The notes below the pieces were generated by a model. It had not been told where the DNA came from. It saw only the letters and a program-made list of their open reading frames with translations, and did no database searches. A DNA stretch of 64,000 bases, from the NCBI GenBank assembly GCA_964484265.1, contig CAZAFH010000001.1, positions 1 through 64,000 of the forward strand, written 5' to 3'. The stretch is from SIAQ01 sp964484265. Its GTDB lineage: Bacteria > Planctomycetota > Planctomycetia > Gemmatales > Gemmataceae. Positions 8,323 to 17,116 of the stretch are shown piece by piece. Every line of letters begins with the position of its first letter. Position 1 is the stretch's first letter. The translations under genes and the position numbers were made by a program.

Positions 8323-9897
8323 TTATTCCAGAACCAATTTCACTTCCGAAGCTTTTGCCCATTCTTCCTGATGGAGGCGCAAGAGTGCGCCCGTGAATTG
8401 AATGCGGATACGGCCCCCTCGTTTGCCGGTAAGCGGCGTCGCTTCTCCGGTAGTCATGAACGTTTTCACGCCGTCAGCATCGCTTAGCACCAGCTTGGAT
8501 CTCAATGGCTGGGGGACGTCTTCCTTGAGGTCGAGCACGAGGAGCAAGCTCGTGGGCAATTCCGGATCGACCGCGAAACTTATGATGGCGCATCGTTCTT
8601 CGGCGGAGGTGACGTCCCATTTGGTGTTACCGAAACCCGCGGGTAGTTTAGGAGCCTCGAATTTCTTGGCCGGGAACTTGAGCGGCCTGGTTACCGCGAG
8701 CACGGTATCCTTGGACATGGACGGCGACCAGACGATGACGGCGTCCTGCCTGTGCTTTTTTTTGGCGGTCACTTCGATGGTGCGGCGTTTGGCGTATTTT
8801 TCGATCTCTTCCAGGGTGATCTTGCCGTCCTTGTTGATATCGCTTGCGGCCGTCATCGCTTCCTTGAAGGCAAATGTGAAGGCGCCATTATCCTCGAAGT
8901 CGACACTCTCTTGCGCTGCGCTGCACGCCGACATCAAGATCAGGCCTCCTACCTCTGGGTCCTTGTAGCGATTGAGGAGCGGCTTGGCGCTCTCCTGGAG
9001 CTTACCGCTGTGGCAGCAGTCGAGAATGATGACGACCTTCTTTTTTTGCTTCGCGAGCTTATCAGCAGCGCTGAGGATTTGCTCGTCGGTGATGGCCGTG
9101 TTGAACCTCTCGGCCGAGCTGAAGTTGAAAGGAGTATAGAACCAGCTTTTGTCGCTCGGGTCGAGTCCGCCGTGGCCGGCGAGGAAGAGCACCATGTAAT
9201 CGCCAGGAAAACCTCGCTGCGAGAAATTTTGAATCGCTTCGAGGATGTTGCCTCTCCTCGCGGATTCTGCTAGCATCGTTTCGTGCTCGACTTTACGATA
9301 GACCGTCCCGGCTTGGGCGCGGAATGCCGTAGTTACATCGCGGGCATCGTTCAAGCAACCGCGCAGCTTATTTTCTCTTACGAAGTGATCGACTCCGGCG
9401 GACAGGATGTAGCAGTCGGGCAGGTTTCCTTTGCCTACCAATGGAGCACGCGGCGCTTCTGCGATGATGAGCGTGGCCGAGATCGTTCCTTTGCCAATGG
9501 CGCCGACGAAGATATCGTAGCGCCCGGATTCCGGTTTGTCGAGGACGATTTGGCCGCGCAACCCGTCAGCGTTGGCCACCCAATTGCCATTGGGTAGACG
9601 AATCAACAGCGTTGTTTCCCCTTTGGACTCGACCGCGAAAGTCAGCGGGGTGTTGCCGTTGGTGTAGTCGAGCCGAAAGTCAGGCGCTTTGCCAATTTGG
9701 GCATTGACGCCGCCGATACTTGTGACGAACGAGCCCCCGGCGCTCAGTTCTTTTTTAAAGGGGTCGGGCTTGAAACCGCTTTTCAACGCAACGGCGCCAA
9801 ACGTTGGATCAAGATTTGAATCAGGCTGGGCAACCGCAACCCTTACCCCGCCCGCTAGGACCAGGGCAGCCATGCAGAAAATGGACAGAAATCGCAT
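8323..9897 (-). CDS. Secreted caspase-like (peptidase C14/metacaspase) protein with EF-hand
   Basis: The start at 9897 has AAAGGAG 7 nt upstream and gives a signal peptide ending near AVAQ. Residues ~60-150 form a beta-rich PPC-like domain. Residues ~160-345 are a p20-like caspase fold with the catalytic pair His242 (FLAGHGG) and Cys295 (ILDCCHSG). Residues ~353-364 (DINKDGKITLEE) are a complete EF-hand loop, suggesting calcium control. Residues ~400-524 form a domain also found alone in the next gene. Family members cleave after Arg/Lys or Asp; the real substrate is unknown. The signal peptide places it in the periplasm or outside, unlike most bacterial metacaspases. Confidence 0.88.
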   Translation of the reverse strand: MRFLSIFCMAALVLAGGVRVAVAQPDSNLDPTFGAVALKSGFKPDPFKKELSAGGSFVTSIGGVNAQIGKAPDFRLDYTNGNTPLTFAVESKGETTLLIRLPNGNWVANADGLRGQIVLDKPESGRYDIFVGAIGKGTISATLIIAEAPRAPLVGKGNLPDCYILSAGVDHFVRENKLRGCLNDARDVTTAFRAQAGTVYRKVEHETMLAESARRGNILEAIQNFSQRGFPGDYMVLFLAGHGGLDPSDKSWFYTPFNFSSAERFNTAITDEQILSAADKLAKQKKKVVIILDCCHSGKLQESAKPLLNRYKDPEVGGLILMSACSAAQESVDFEDNGAFTFAFKEAMTAASDINKDGKITLEEIEKYAKRRTIEVTAKKKHRQDAVIVWSPSMSKDTVLAVTRPLKFPAKKFEAPKLPAGFGNTKWDVTSAEERCAIISFAVDPELPTSLLLVLDLKEDVPQPLRSKLVLSDADGVKTFMTTGEATPLTGKRGGRIRIQFTGALLRLHQEEWAKASEVKLVLE

Positions 9898-10541
9898 GGT
9901 TGTTCTCCTTTGCAGTTGCAGTCCTGGTTATGTAAGTGGGCTCCAGTACTGGTCCATGGAAGAACGATCGTATCTATATAATTAATTCCGGTCGAATATG
10001 TCCCTATGTCGTGTGGAATTTTTGTGTTGGGTATTATGAACCTCAATTTCTAACAATCGTCCCCATCCTCCACCGCCAACTCTAAGCGGGCGGCAACAAT
10101 TCGTCAACGAAATAATAATTACAATTGCGTTACGTCCGAATTAATAAAAGCAGAGCGCTAATTATGTATGATACACTTTGCCTTTCCTTTTTCCGAGGCC
10201 CGTGAAAAGCCATAGGAACTTTATCGCCCATGTGGGAAAAGACAGATACGCTGGACTCAAATCTTGAGCAGGCTGCGCGGTGGCCGATTGATGACGGCAG
10301 TTTCACTGTCTGAGAGCCGCCCTCCCTTTCCTTCTGAAAGTTTGTGCCGCAGCGGGCCCTCCCGTTACGGTTTGCTGATTTGCTATAGCGCAGGGATGAT
10401 CAAAATTGGGAAAACGGGAAGAGTATGCCCCTGATCCCCGGTGCACACAGATTTCACCCTCAACTTTGTTTTTTCCGCTTCAATCCACTCATCGGCAACA
10501 TACATTACACTCGTGCCCGTGGCGCGAGGCGATGATTCCTG
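9898..10541. other. Intergenic region, divergent, AT-rich in its left half
   Basis: 644 nt separate the caspase-like gene (minus) from the pseudokinase-phosphatase gene (plus). The part from about 9965 to 10170 is clearly AT-richer than the surroundings and probably holds the divergent promoters. A 27-codon open frame at 10230-10313 has no ribosome-binding site, so no gene is called. Confidence 0.6.
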
Positions 10542-12350
10542 ATGAGCATCCAGTGCAACGTCTGTGGCGAGCTGTCGCAGGATCATGAATTCTGCGATCA
10601 TTGCAATGCCGATCTGGTGTCCGCGGTCTCCAGTCCGCCGCCAGCACGTTGCCCGATCACGCTCGGCGGAATGCCGCTGACGGCCGAACAACGCCAGGCG
10701 CTCACGGTTCCCGAGGCATCCCTGACCGTATCTACGGAAGGGCGTCTCTGGCGCGTGCACTGGCTTTCGGGAAACATGCCCGCCGACCGCGCTGCGATGA
10801 TCGATCGTCGGCTCGCCCTTTCCGCACATTGTCTGCCGAAGGGACGTGCGATAGTCGACGGGTCAGGCCGCTGGCTGATTTATGACATGGAGCCGCCGGC
10901 GCCCATGCCCTGGCTGCTGCCGACTGCGTCTGACGCGCTCGACGAGTTGAAACGGCTCTCGGCCTTTCTCCATTCGATGGCGCACCTCTTCTCGTCGCTT
11001 CATGAACACAATCTCGTCTGGCTGAATTTCAATCCCGCCATGCTCGAAGATATCGGCCCGCTGGCTTCGGCCGACGGTCAGCCGGCATCGGCAGATTGGC
11101 GCTGGCTGCGCATCACCAATCTCGACCTGGAACTCTTCCCAATGCGGTCGATGCCCGAGCGCGTGCGGATTCATCTTCAATACGCAGCTCCGGAGATCGT
11201 GCACTTTCAGACGAAGGAGATCGGCCCGTCTACCGACGTGTTCCACCTGGCCATGATCGCCTACTACTGGCTAGCGGACCTGCTGCCGAATGGCTTTCCC
11301 GGTCAGGGGCTGGAAGCGATTCAGTACGAGATTCCACCGCTGCGGACATTCTCGCCTCGCCTGCCGACGGGAATCATTCCGGTGGTACAGCGTGGCACGG
11401 CGCTCAACCCGGCTCACCGTTACCCGACGCCGAAGTCCTTTGCGAAGGCATTCGACGATGCGATTATCGACGCCTCTCGCCGGCGCAGCTTCACCGGCAC
11501 GCTGCGCTGGGATGCCGGCGGAAACACACGCACCGGGCGATCGAAGGCCGAACTTCAAAAGACCAACGAGGACTCCATCGTTGTCAAGGACGATGAACGC
11601 TCGCTTCTTGCCGTCGTCGCGGATGGTGTATCCACATGCGACGTCGGCTCGGGCGGCCTGGCCAGCATGATGACCACGATCGTCATCGAGAACGCCTTCG
11701 CCGATGGTTGTTCCCACGAGGCATTTGCCGGCATCGTCGCCGACGCCGCCCGGCGCGGCTCGCACGGCCTCCTGGAATGGGCGCTCGCCCACGGATGCGG
11801 CGACGAGCTTCGCGAGGGCAAGGACCTCATGGGCACGACTCTGACCGTCGGCTGGCTTCAGGGCCACGAGTTGAGCGTCGCGAATTTGGGAGACAGCCGG
11901 GCGTACCTGATCACCAAGGACGCCATCGAGCAACTGACGGTCGATGGCGATCTGATGTCCGACCTGCTGGCGAACGGCGCACCGCCCGACGAGATTCGTG
12001 AACTGGGCCACATGGCACGCTCGCTGCGCGAATGCGTCGGCGGATGTGTCGTCAATGATCAAGGCGAACTGGAAATCCTCGACGAATTCTGCAGGCCAAA
12101 AACCTCACGCTGGCCCCTGTTGCCGGGCGACATCGTGCTTCTTTGCACGGACGGGTTGATCGAAGAAAGCTATTTCCTCGAGCCAGAACAAGCGGCTGCC
12201 ATGGTGCGTGCAAAACCGACCGCGCGTGCAACAGAGTTGGCGAAGATGCTGGTCGAAGCCGCCGATGCGATGCAGCGATTGCCCAGCGCCCTCGAACCTG
12301 ACGGATTCGGCGACAATATTTCGTGCGTGATTATTAAGATAAAGGAATAA
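10542..12350 (+). CDS. Zinc ribbon - pseudokinase - PP2C phosphatase fusion
   Basis: The 602-aa protein starts with a CxxC...CxxC zinc ribbon (CNVCGELSQDHEFCDHC, residues 5-21). Residues ~60-310 follow a protein-kinase C-lobe layout (AAPEIVHFQ, TDVFHLAMIAYYWLADLLP, NPAHRYPTPKSFAKAF), but the HRD loop reads LVWLNFNP and the DFG position reads NLD, so phosphotransfer is unlikely. Residues ~325-600 form a PP2C domain with its metal-binding aspartates: NEDS, VVADGVS, NLGDSRAYL, LLCTDGLIEE and DNISCVI. It probably dephosphorylates Ser/Thr residues in the cytoplasm under control of the pseudokinase. The vWA gene downstream is its likely partner. A weak GAGG lies before the start. Confidence 0.88.
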   Translation: MSIQCNVCGELSQDHEFCDHCNADLVSAVSSPPPARCPITLGGMPLTAEQRQALTVPEASLTVSTEGRLWRVHWLSGNMPADRAAMIDRRLALSAHCLPKGRAIVDGSGRWLIYDMEPPAPMPWLLPTASDALDELKRLSAFLHSMAHLFSSLHEHNLVWLNFNPAMLEDIGPLASADGQPASADWRWLRITNLDLELFPMRSMPERVRIHLQYAAPEIVHFQTKEIGPSTDVFHLAMIAYYWLADLLPNGFPGQGLEAIQYEIPPLRTFSPRLPTGIIPVVQRGTALNPAHRYPTPKSFAKAFDDAIIDASRRRSFTGTLRWDAGGNTRTGRSKAELQKTNEDSIVVKDDERSLLAVVADGVSTCDVGSGGLASMMTTIVIENAFADGCSHEAFAGIVADAARRGSHGLLEWALAHGCGDELREGKDLMGTTLTVGWLQGHELSVANLGDSRAYLITKDAIEQLTVDGDLMSDLLANGAPPDEIRELGHMARSLRECVGGCVVNDQGELEILDEFCRPKTSRWPLLPGDIVLLCTDGLIEESYFLEPEQAAAMVRAKPTARATELAKMLVEAADAMQRLPSALEPDGFGDNISCVIIKIKE

Positions 12351-12358
12351 CTTCTTGG

Positions 12359-12422
12359 CGAGCCGGGAGCGTTGGCGTCAGGCTACCTCGTTTCTCCAGT
12401 CGCTCACGCCCCTGGCTCGCTC
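12359..12422. repeat. Imperfect palindrome between the phosphatase and vWA genes
   Basis: GCGAGCCGGGAGCGTTGGCG on the left pairs imperfectly with CGCTCACGCCCCTGGCTCGC on the right. A related half-element, GGCGAGCCGGGAGCGTCAGC, occurs at about 55289. It sits in the 91-nt spacer of a probable operon. Confidence 0.6.
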
Positions 12423-12441
12423 GACGAAATCGAATTCCCTG

Positions 12442-13842
12442 ATGGCTGAAGCATTCAATCTGAAGTGGAAACTGGATCGACCGTATTTGGATGTAAATAC
12501 GCCGGGCGATGTCTATGCGCTTTTGACGATCGAGCCGAACACCGCCGTCGTCGGGGCGGCGCCGGCGGCAGCGATTCCGACGCACCTGATTCTGCTCGTG
12601 GATGTTTCCGAATCGATGGACGTGCTCGTTCGCCGTGATCCCAATGCGCAACGGATCGGCGCCGGTTCCGCCGAGGGTAGAGCGGCACAGCGCGTCGTTT
12701 CCGATGTTCCGAGCCGGCGCGAGATGGCTGCCAATGTCGTTCAGCGAATGATCGAACGGCTCGGCAGCGAAGACATGATCACGCTGATCGGATTCGACGA
12801 ACAAGCACATGTGCTGTTGCGAGCCGCCAGCCCCGGCGACCTCGACGTCGTGACAAGCGCGATCCAGCATCTGCAGTCCGTCGGCGGCGGCAGCACGGCG
12901 ATGGGCGGCGCCTTCGAGGCGGTGCGCGACGTATTGACCAGCGTGAATGACGCGCCGCGCACGCGCAAGCTGGTTCTGCTTACCGACGGCGAAGACACCG
13001 CGCCCGACGCCGCCCTGGACGCCGCCAAATCGGTCGGCTGGGATTTCAAGCTGCCGATCGTCGCGTTTGGCACGGGCGAGTGCAAGGTTGCGTTTCTCAC
13101 CGAACTCGCCAAGACCAGTCTTGCCGGCGCGTTCAACCACATTCGCGACGAAATGGTCGCCCAACAACTGTTTGGCCAGGCGGTCAACAATCAGAAAAAC
13201 ATCCAGGCAACCAACGTGCAGCTTCAGCTTTGGCTGTCGCCGGAGGTGCAGGTTCGTGAACTGTACCGCACCAGGCCGGAGATTCTCTTCGTCGGCGACC
13301 TTCGTCCCGACGCCAGCCAGCAGGTCAATTTGCAGATCGAGCAAATGGAGCGGGGAAAGGCGTACGAGTTTCTATTCCGCTGTAGTATCCCTGCGCGAAC
13401 GACGGAACAGCGTTTCCGTTTCGCCAAGGCCACGGTGACGTACGACGTGCCAAGCCTCAACCGCACGCAGGAAAAGCTCGAGGCGAATATTATCATTCAG
13501 TCCACGTCCGACGCCGATCGCGTGGCCGAGCGGTCGGGCGATGTGCGCAAAATGCTTGCGCGAGCCGAGGTTCAGCGCCAGGTGCTCTTCCTTCAGGGCA
13601 AGATCGACCTGCTGACCTCCGGTTCTGGAACCCAGCGCGACCGGGAAATCGTCGCCCGCATGCTGGACGCGCTTGTGAAAAAGTTCGAGGACTTCGGCGA
13701 CCAGGCGACGGCAAACCAATACCGCGCGATGAAAGACGATTTCCTGCGCAAGGGCACGATCTCGCAGGATATGCTCAACCGTTCGCTTGCCGCCTCGTCG
13801 CGCGTTGATGAGCAGATCGTCGCTCAGGATATCGATTTTTAG
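12442..13842 (+). CDS. von Willebrand factor A domain protein
   Basis: The start at 12442 (MAEAFNLKWKLDRPYLDVN) is preferred because codons upstream lie in the palindrome; no strong ribosome-binding site marks it. The 466-aa protein has no signal peptide. The vWA domain (residues ~45-245) shows the MIDAS motif LLVDVSESMDV, the Thr-containing loop GGSTAMGGAF and LLTDGEDTAPDA. The C-terminal ~200 residues form a beta-rich and then helical region. vWA proteins act as metal-dependent adaptors. Its place just after a kinase-fold/PP2C protein is the arrangement of TerY-P type phosphosignalling units, so it may be the target or scaffold of that phosphatase. Confidence 0.85.
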   Translation: MAEAFNLKWKLDRPYLDVNTPGDVYALLTIEPNTAVVGAAPAAAIPTHLILLVDVSESMDVLVRRDPNAQRIGAGSAEGRAAQRVVSDVPSRREMAANVVQRMIERLGSEDMITLIGFDEQAHVLLRAASPGDLDVVTSAIQHLQSVGGGSTAMGGAFEAVRDVLTSVNDAPRTRKLVLLTDGEDTAPDAALDAAKSVGWDFKLPIVAFGTGECKVAFLTELAKTSLAGAFNHIRDEMVAQQLFGQAVNNQKNIQATNVQLQLWLSPEVQVRELYRTRPEILFVGDLRPDASQQVNLQIEQMERGKAYEFLFRCSIPARTTEQRFRFAKATVTYDVPSLNRTQEKLEANIIIQSTSDADRVAERSGDVRKMLARAEVQRQVLFLQGKIDLLTSGSGTQRDREIVARMLDALVKKFEDFGDQATANQYRAMKDDFLRKGTISQDMLNRSLAASSRVDEQIVAQDIDF

Positions 13843-13898
13843 CTTCGATCCGCTGGTCTCCATCCAAGGACAGCATTACTTTTCAAGGGGGCAGTGTC

Positions 13899-15131
13899 AT
13901 GGTTCGACAATGGATCTGTGTCAGCTTAATGGCGTTTATCGTCGCGCCATTCGCATTCGCCGACAATTGGCCCGCCTGGCGCGGACCGACGGGGCAGGGG
14001 TTCTGCGAAGAAAAGAACGTGCCCGTCAAATGGAGCGAGAAGGAAAACGTGAAATGGAAGATCCCGCTTGCCGATCAGGGCAACTCCACGCCGATCGTAT
14101 GGGGTGATCGCATTTTCCTTACGCAGGCGAACAAGGGCGGCACGGTTCGCAGTCTCATGTCCTTCGATCGCGCCGACGGCAAAAAACTCTGGCAGCAGGA
14201 TATCGCCTATCCCGATAAAGAACGCAACTGGACGCCCGTCTGGTACGCCAACGCCTCGCCGACGACCGACGGCGAACGCGTTATCGTCAGTTTCGGTTCC
14301 GCTGGCATGTATTGCTATGATTTCGCGGGCAAAGAACTTTGGAAACGCACCGACCTTGGCAAGTGGGAACACGCCTTCGGAAACTCCAGTTCGCCCGTTC
14401 TCTATGGCGATCTTGCAATCTTGTGGTGCGGGCCAAACGAACAAAAGGGCCGAAATTTTTTGCTGGCCGTTGACAAAAAAACGGGAAAGACCATTTGGGA
14501 AAAGGACCAGCCGACCGGATCGTGGAACACACCCGTCATTCTCAAAATCGATGGCAAGGACCAGATGCTGCTTGCACTTGGCCAAACCCTCAAGAGCTTC
14601 GATCCGAAAACCGGCGACGAGTTATGGTCCTGCGGAGGAATGACCAGCTATTGCTACGCCGCCCCGCTCTACGCCAATGGCATCGCCGTCGGCATGTCGG
14701 GTTACGGCGGCGCCGCCATTGGCGTCAAAGTCGGTGGTACCGGCGACATCACCAAGGACCAACTCTGGCGTCATCCCAAGAATGTCCAACGGGTCGGCTC
14801 GGGCATGGCGATCGGCGATTACGTCTACATGGTTGACGAAAACGGCACGCCGCGCTGCTACGTCGCCAAAACCGGCGAGGAAGTCTGGAAAGTCAAGGAC
14901 CGCCCTGCCGGTACGACAACCTGGGGCTCGATGATCCATGCCGAAGGCCGGCTCTACATCCTGATGCGGAGCGGCGAAACACTGGTGCTTGATTCAAGCC
15001 CAAAATACAACGTCGTCGCGATAAACAAGCTCGGAAAAGGCGAACAGACGAATTCGTCGTTGGCAGTATCCAACGGCGAGATTTTCATCCGCACGTTTCG
15101 GAACCTGTATTGCATCAGCGAAAAAAAATAA
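13899..15131 (+). CDS. Secreted PQQ-like beta-propeller (outer membrane BamB-type fold)
   Basis: AAGGGGG precedes the start. The 410-aa product has a signal peptide (MVRQWICVSLMAFIVAPFAF) and begins its mature part with NWPAWRGPTGQGF, the common opening of planctomycete PQQ-like repeat proteins. Repeated W-bearing blades follow (KLWQQDIAYPD, ELWKRTDLG, TIWEKDQPTGSW, ELWSCGG, EVWKVKDRPAG). No quinoprotein dehydrogenase active-site motif was recognised, so a structural or ligand-binding role is as likely as catalysis. It ends in an A-rich stretch just before a long palindrome. Confidence 0.85.
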   Translation: MVRQWICVSLMAFIVAPFAFADNWPAWRGPTGQGFCEEKNVPVKWSEKENVKWKIPLADQGNSTPIVWGDRIFLTQANKGGTVRSLMSFDRADGKKLWQQDIAYPDKERNWTPVWYANASPTTDGERVIVSFGSAGMYCYDFAGKELWKRTDLGKWEHAFGNSSSPVLYGDLAILWCGPNEQKGRNFLLAVDKKTGKTIWEKDQPTGSWNTPVILKIDGKDQMLLALGQTLKSFDPKTGDELWSCGGMTSYCYAAPLYANGIAVGMSGYGGAAIGVKVGGTGDITKDQLWRHPKNVQRVGSGMAIGDYVYMVDENGTPRCYVAKTGEEVWKVKDRPAGTTTWGSMIHAEGRLYILMRSGETLVLDSSPKYNVVAINKLGKGEQTNSSLAVSNGEIFIRTFRNLYCISEKK

Positions 15132-15140
15132 CCGATTAAC

Positions 15141-15226
15141 GCAAGCCCCAGGATGAGCGCAGCGATTCCTGGGGGCTGATTTACGTGGTACCCCCAGGAA
15201 TCGCTGCGCTCATCCTGGGGCTTTGC
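15141..15226. repeat. Long near-perfect palindrome
   Basis: The left arm beginning GCAAGCCCCAGGATGAGCGC and the right arm ending TGCGCTCATCCTGGGGCTTTGC are complementary over about 34 bp, with a single extra base and a ~16-nt loop. It fills the gap between the propeller and FG-GAP genes. Confidence 0.85.
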
Positions 15227-15255
15227 GCCGAATTTCATTCCTTAAGGATTACCCC

Positions 15256-16902
15256 ATGCGATTCCTCCTTTCAACAATCTCCGTCCTAATTATCTCATGC
15301 TCCGCTGTGGCTCAGCCGAAACAATCGTTCGTATTCCGAGACGCTGGCGACGCGACAGGGCTTTACCCCCACGTCGGCGGGATTCGCGGGCACGGGGCGG
15401 CGTGGGGCGATATCGATGGCTCGGGCTATCCGGCACTGTTCGTGAACGCGTTTCACGACGCCGGTTCCAAAGCCGCGATGCTCTTCCGCAACAACAAGGG
15501 CAAATTCGCGCTCGATGCGCAGGAGCATGTACGCACCTCGGGCATGGGCAGCGGGGCATTGTTCGTCGATTTGACAAACAGCGGTCGATTGGACCTGTAT
15601 TCGTCCAACTGCGCACTGGAGAACAAAAACCCCGTGCGCAAAATTCCAAGTTCCCTTTTCCGCAACGACGGCGCCGGCAAATTCACCGACGTCACCAAGG
15701 ATAGCGGCGCGATCCTGCCGCTCTTCGCCGGTCGAGGTCTCTCCGCACTCGACTCTGATGGCGATGGATTGCTCGATCTGTTGCTCTGTGAACGCTATTA
15801 TGGCGCCGTCAAGCATGGCCCGGTCCTTTTGCACAACCTGGGCAAGTACAAATTCGCGAATGTTTCCAAGGAAGCCGGACTGCCGCCGTTGTTCTCCGGA
15901 CTGGGAGTCGCCGTCGGGGATCTCAACGGTGACGGTTGGCCGGACTTCGTCCTCACCAATGGTGAGGGCGATCATCGGCTTTATCTCAACGACGGCCAGG
16001 GCAAATACACCGAAGCGCCCGGCAGCCGCGAAGTGCTTCAGTGGAAGGGTCTCGGCAAGGAAGATACGCCTGCGGGAGTCTGCATCGCCGACGTCAACAA
16101 TGACGGTCTGCCGGACATCATCATAGGCCATCACACGAAATCGCCGTGGAAAACGCCCATTCCCATTCGTCTCTACCTCAACAAGGGCGTCAAGAACGGT
16201 ATCCCCACGTTTGAAGATGTCACCGAGTCGTCAGGCCTGATCGCGCTGACGATGAAGGCGCCGCACGTCGAAGTCCACGACTTCGACAACGATGGGAAAC
16301 CCGATATCTTCGTGAGCATCGTGAAGTTCAAGGACGGCCAGCCGTACCCCATCATATTCAAGAACCTGGGTAACAAGAACGGCATTCCCCAGTTCCGCGC
16401 CGACGCCTGGGGCATCAACGAATTTCCGACCAAGGAGAATCTCGCGATCAAAAAGACCGGCGAATTCTATGACAAGATCATCAAGGACAAACAGATCATC
16501 TACATGGCGCCTGGCCCCACCGCCGACTATGACCGCGATGGCCGAATCGACATCTTCCTGCCCAACTGGTGGATCGAAAGCCGATCGCTGCTGCTGCGTA
16601 ATGAAACGCCTGGCGGAAACTGGCTCCTGGTCAATGTCATCGGCTCCGAGGGCGTCAACCGCATGGGCGTCGGCAGCAAGATTCGCGTCTATCCCGCGGG
16701 CAAACTGGGCGACGCTTCCGCCTTGCTCGGCTATCGAGAGATTTGCATCGGCTACGGCTACTGCTCCGGCCAAGAGGCGATCGCGCACTTCGGCCTGGGC
16801 AGCGAAAAACGTGTCGATATCGAAGTGACCCTGCCTCACGGCAAAGGCGTCCTCGTGCGAAAAAACATCGAAGTGAACCACCGCGTCAGTATCAGTCGTT
16901 AA
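15256..16902 (+). CDS. Secreted FG-GAP/VCBS repeat protein with ASPIC/UnbV C-terminus (CRTAC1-like)
   Basis: The start at 15256 has TAAGGA 7 nt upstream and a signal peptide ending SCSAVAQ. The 548-aa protein carries several calcium-binding FG-GAP-type loops (WGDIDGSGYPALFVN, LDSDGDGLLDLLLCE, VGDLNGDGWPDFVLTN, IADVNNDGLPDIIIG, DFDNDGKPDIFVS, DYDRDGRIDIFLPNW), a beta-propeller fold. The last ~100 residues (LLVNVIGSEGVNRMGVGSKI through IAHFGLGS) form an ASPIC/UnbV domain. Such proteins are exported and expanded in planctomycetes; ligand binding or adhesion is the usual guess and no enzyme activity is evident. Confidence 0.88.
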   Translation: MRFLLSTISVLIISCSAVAQPKQSFVFRDAGDATGLYPHVGGIRGHGAAWGDIDGSGYPALFVNAFHDAGSKAAMLFRNNKGKFALDAQEHVRTSGMGSGALFVDLTNSGRLDLYSSNCALENKNPVRKIPSSLFRNDGAGKFTDVTKDSGAILPLFAGRGLSALDSDGDGLLDLLLCERYYGAVKHGPVLLHNLGKYKFANVSKEAGLPPLFSGLGVAVGDLNGDGWPDFVLTNGEGDHRLYLNDGQGKYTEAPGSREVLQWKGLGKEDTPAGVCIADVNNDGLPDIIIGHHTKSPWKTPIPIRLYLNKGVKNGIPTFEDVTESSGLIALTMKAPHVEVHDFDNDGKPDIFVSIVKFKDGQPYPIIFKNLGNKNGIPQFRADAWGINEFPTKENLAIKKTGEFYDKIIKDKQIIYMAPGPTADYDRDGRIDIFLPNWWIESRSLLLRNETPGGNWLLVNVIGSEGVNRMGVGSKIRVYPAGKLGDASALLGYREICIGYGYCSGQEAIAHFGLGSEKRVDIEVTLPHGKGVLVRKNIEVNHRVSISR

Positions 16903-16910
16903 TCGTCGAC

Positions 16911-17030
16911 TGCCGCTTGCGGCTTAGCGCTCAACAATAGTGCACCCCGCGCCATCGCGTGGTGCCTCGCTCGCAAAATCGCCATGAATTCTCAAACAAC
17001 CCGTTGAGCGCCGAGCCGCAAGCGGCACCC
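16911..17030. repeat. Dispersed ~120-bp palindromic element, copy 1
   Basis: The outer arms GCCGCTTGCGGCTTAGCGCT and GAGCGCCGAGCCGCAAGCGG are complementary; the interior (GCACCCCGCGCC..., ...CGCCATGAATTC...) is shared with the copy at 35131-35250. A shorter relative is at 52414-52473. It separates the FG-GAP gene from the pseudopilin gene. Confidence 0.85.
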
Positions 17031-17116
17031 ACACAAAACTTCGCATAGTGTAACCGGCTCAATTCCTGTAATATAACTTTATCGCCATATTCTCCCTTTT
17101 AATTTGAAATGGTCGG

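Noticed and set aside
10230..10313. 27-codon plus-strand frame in the long spacer
   Set aside because: No ribosome-binding site, no recognisable sequence; not enough to call a gene.
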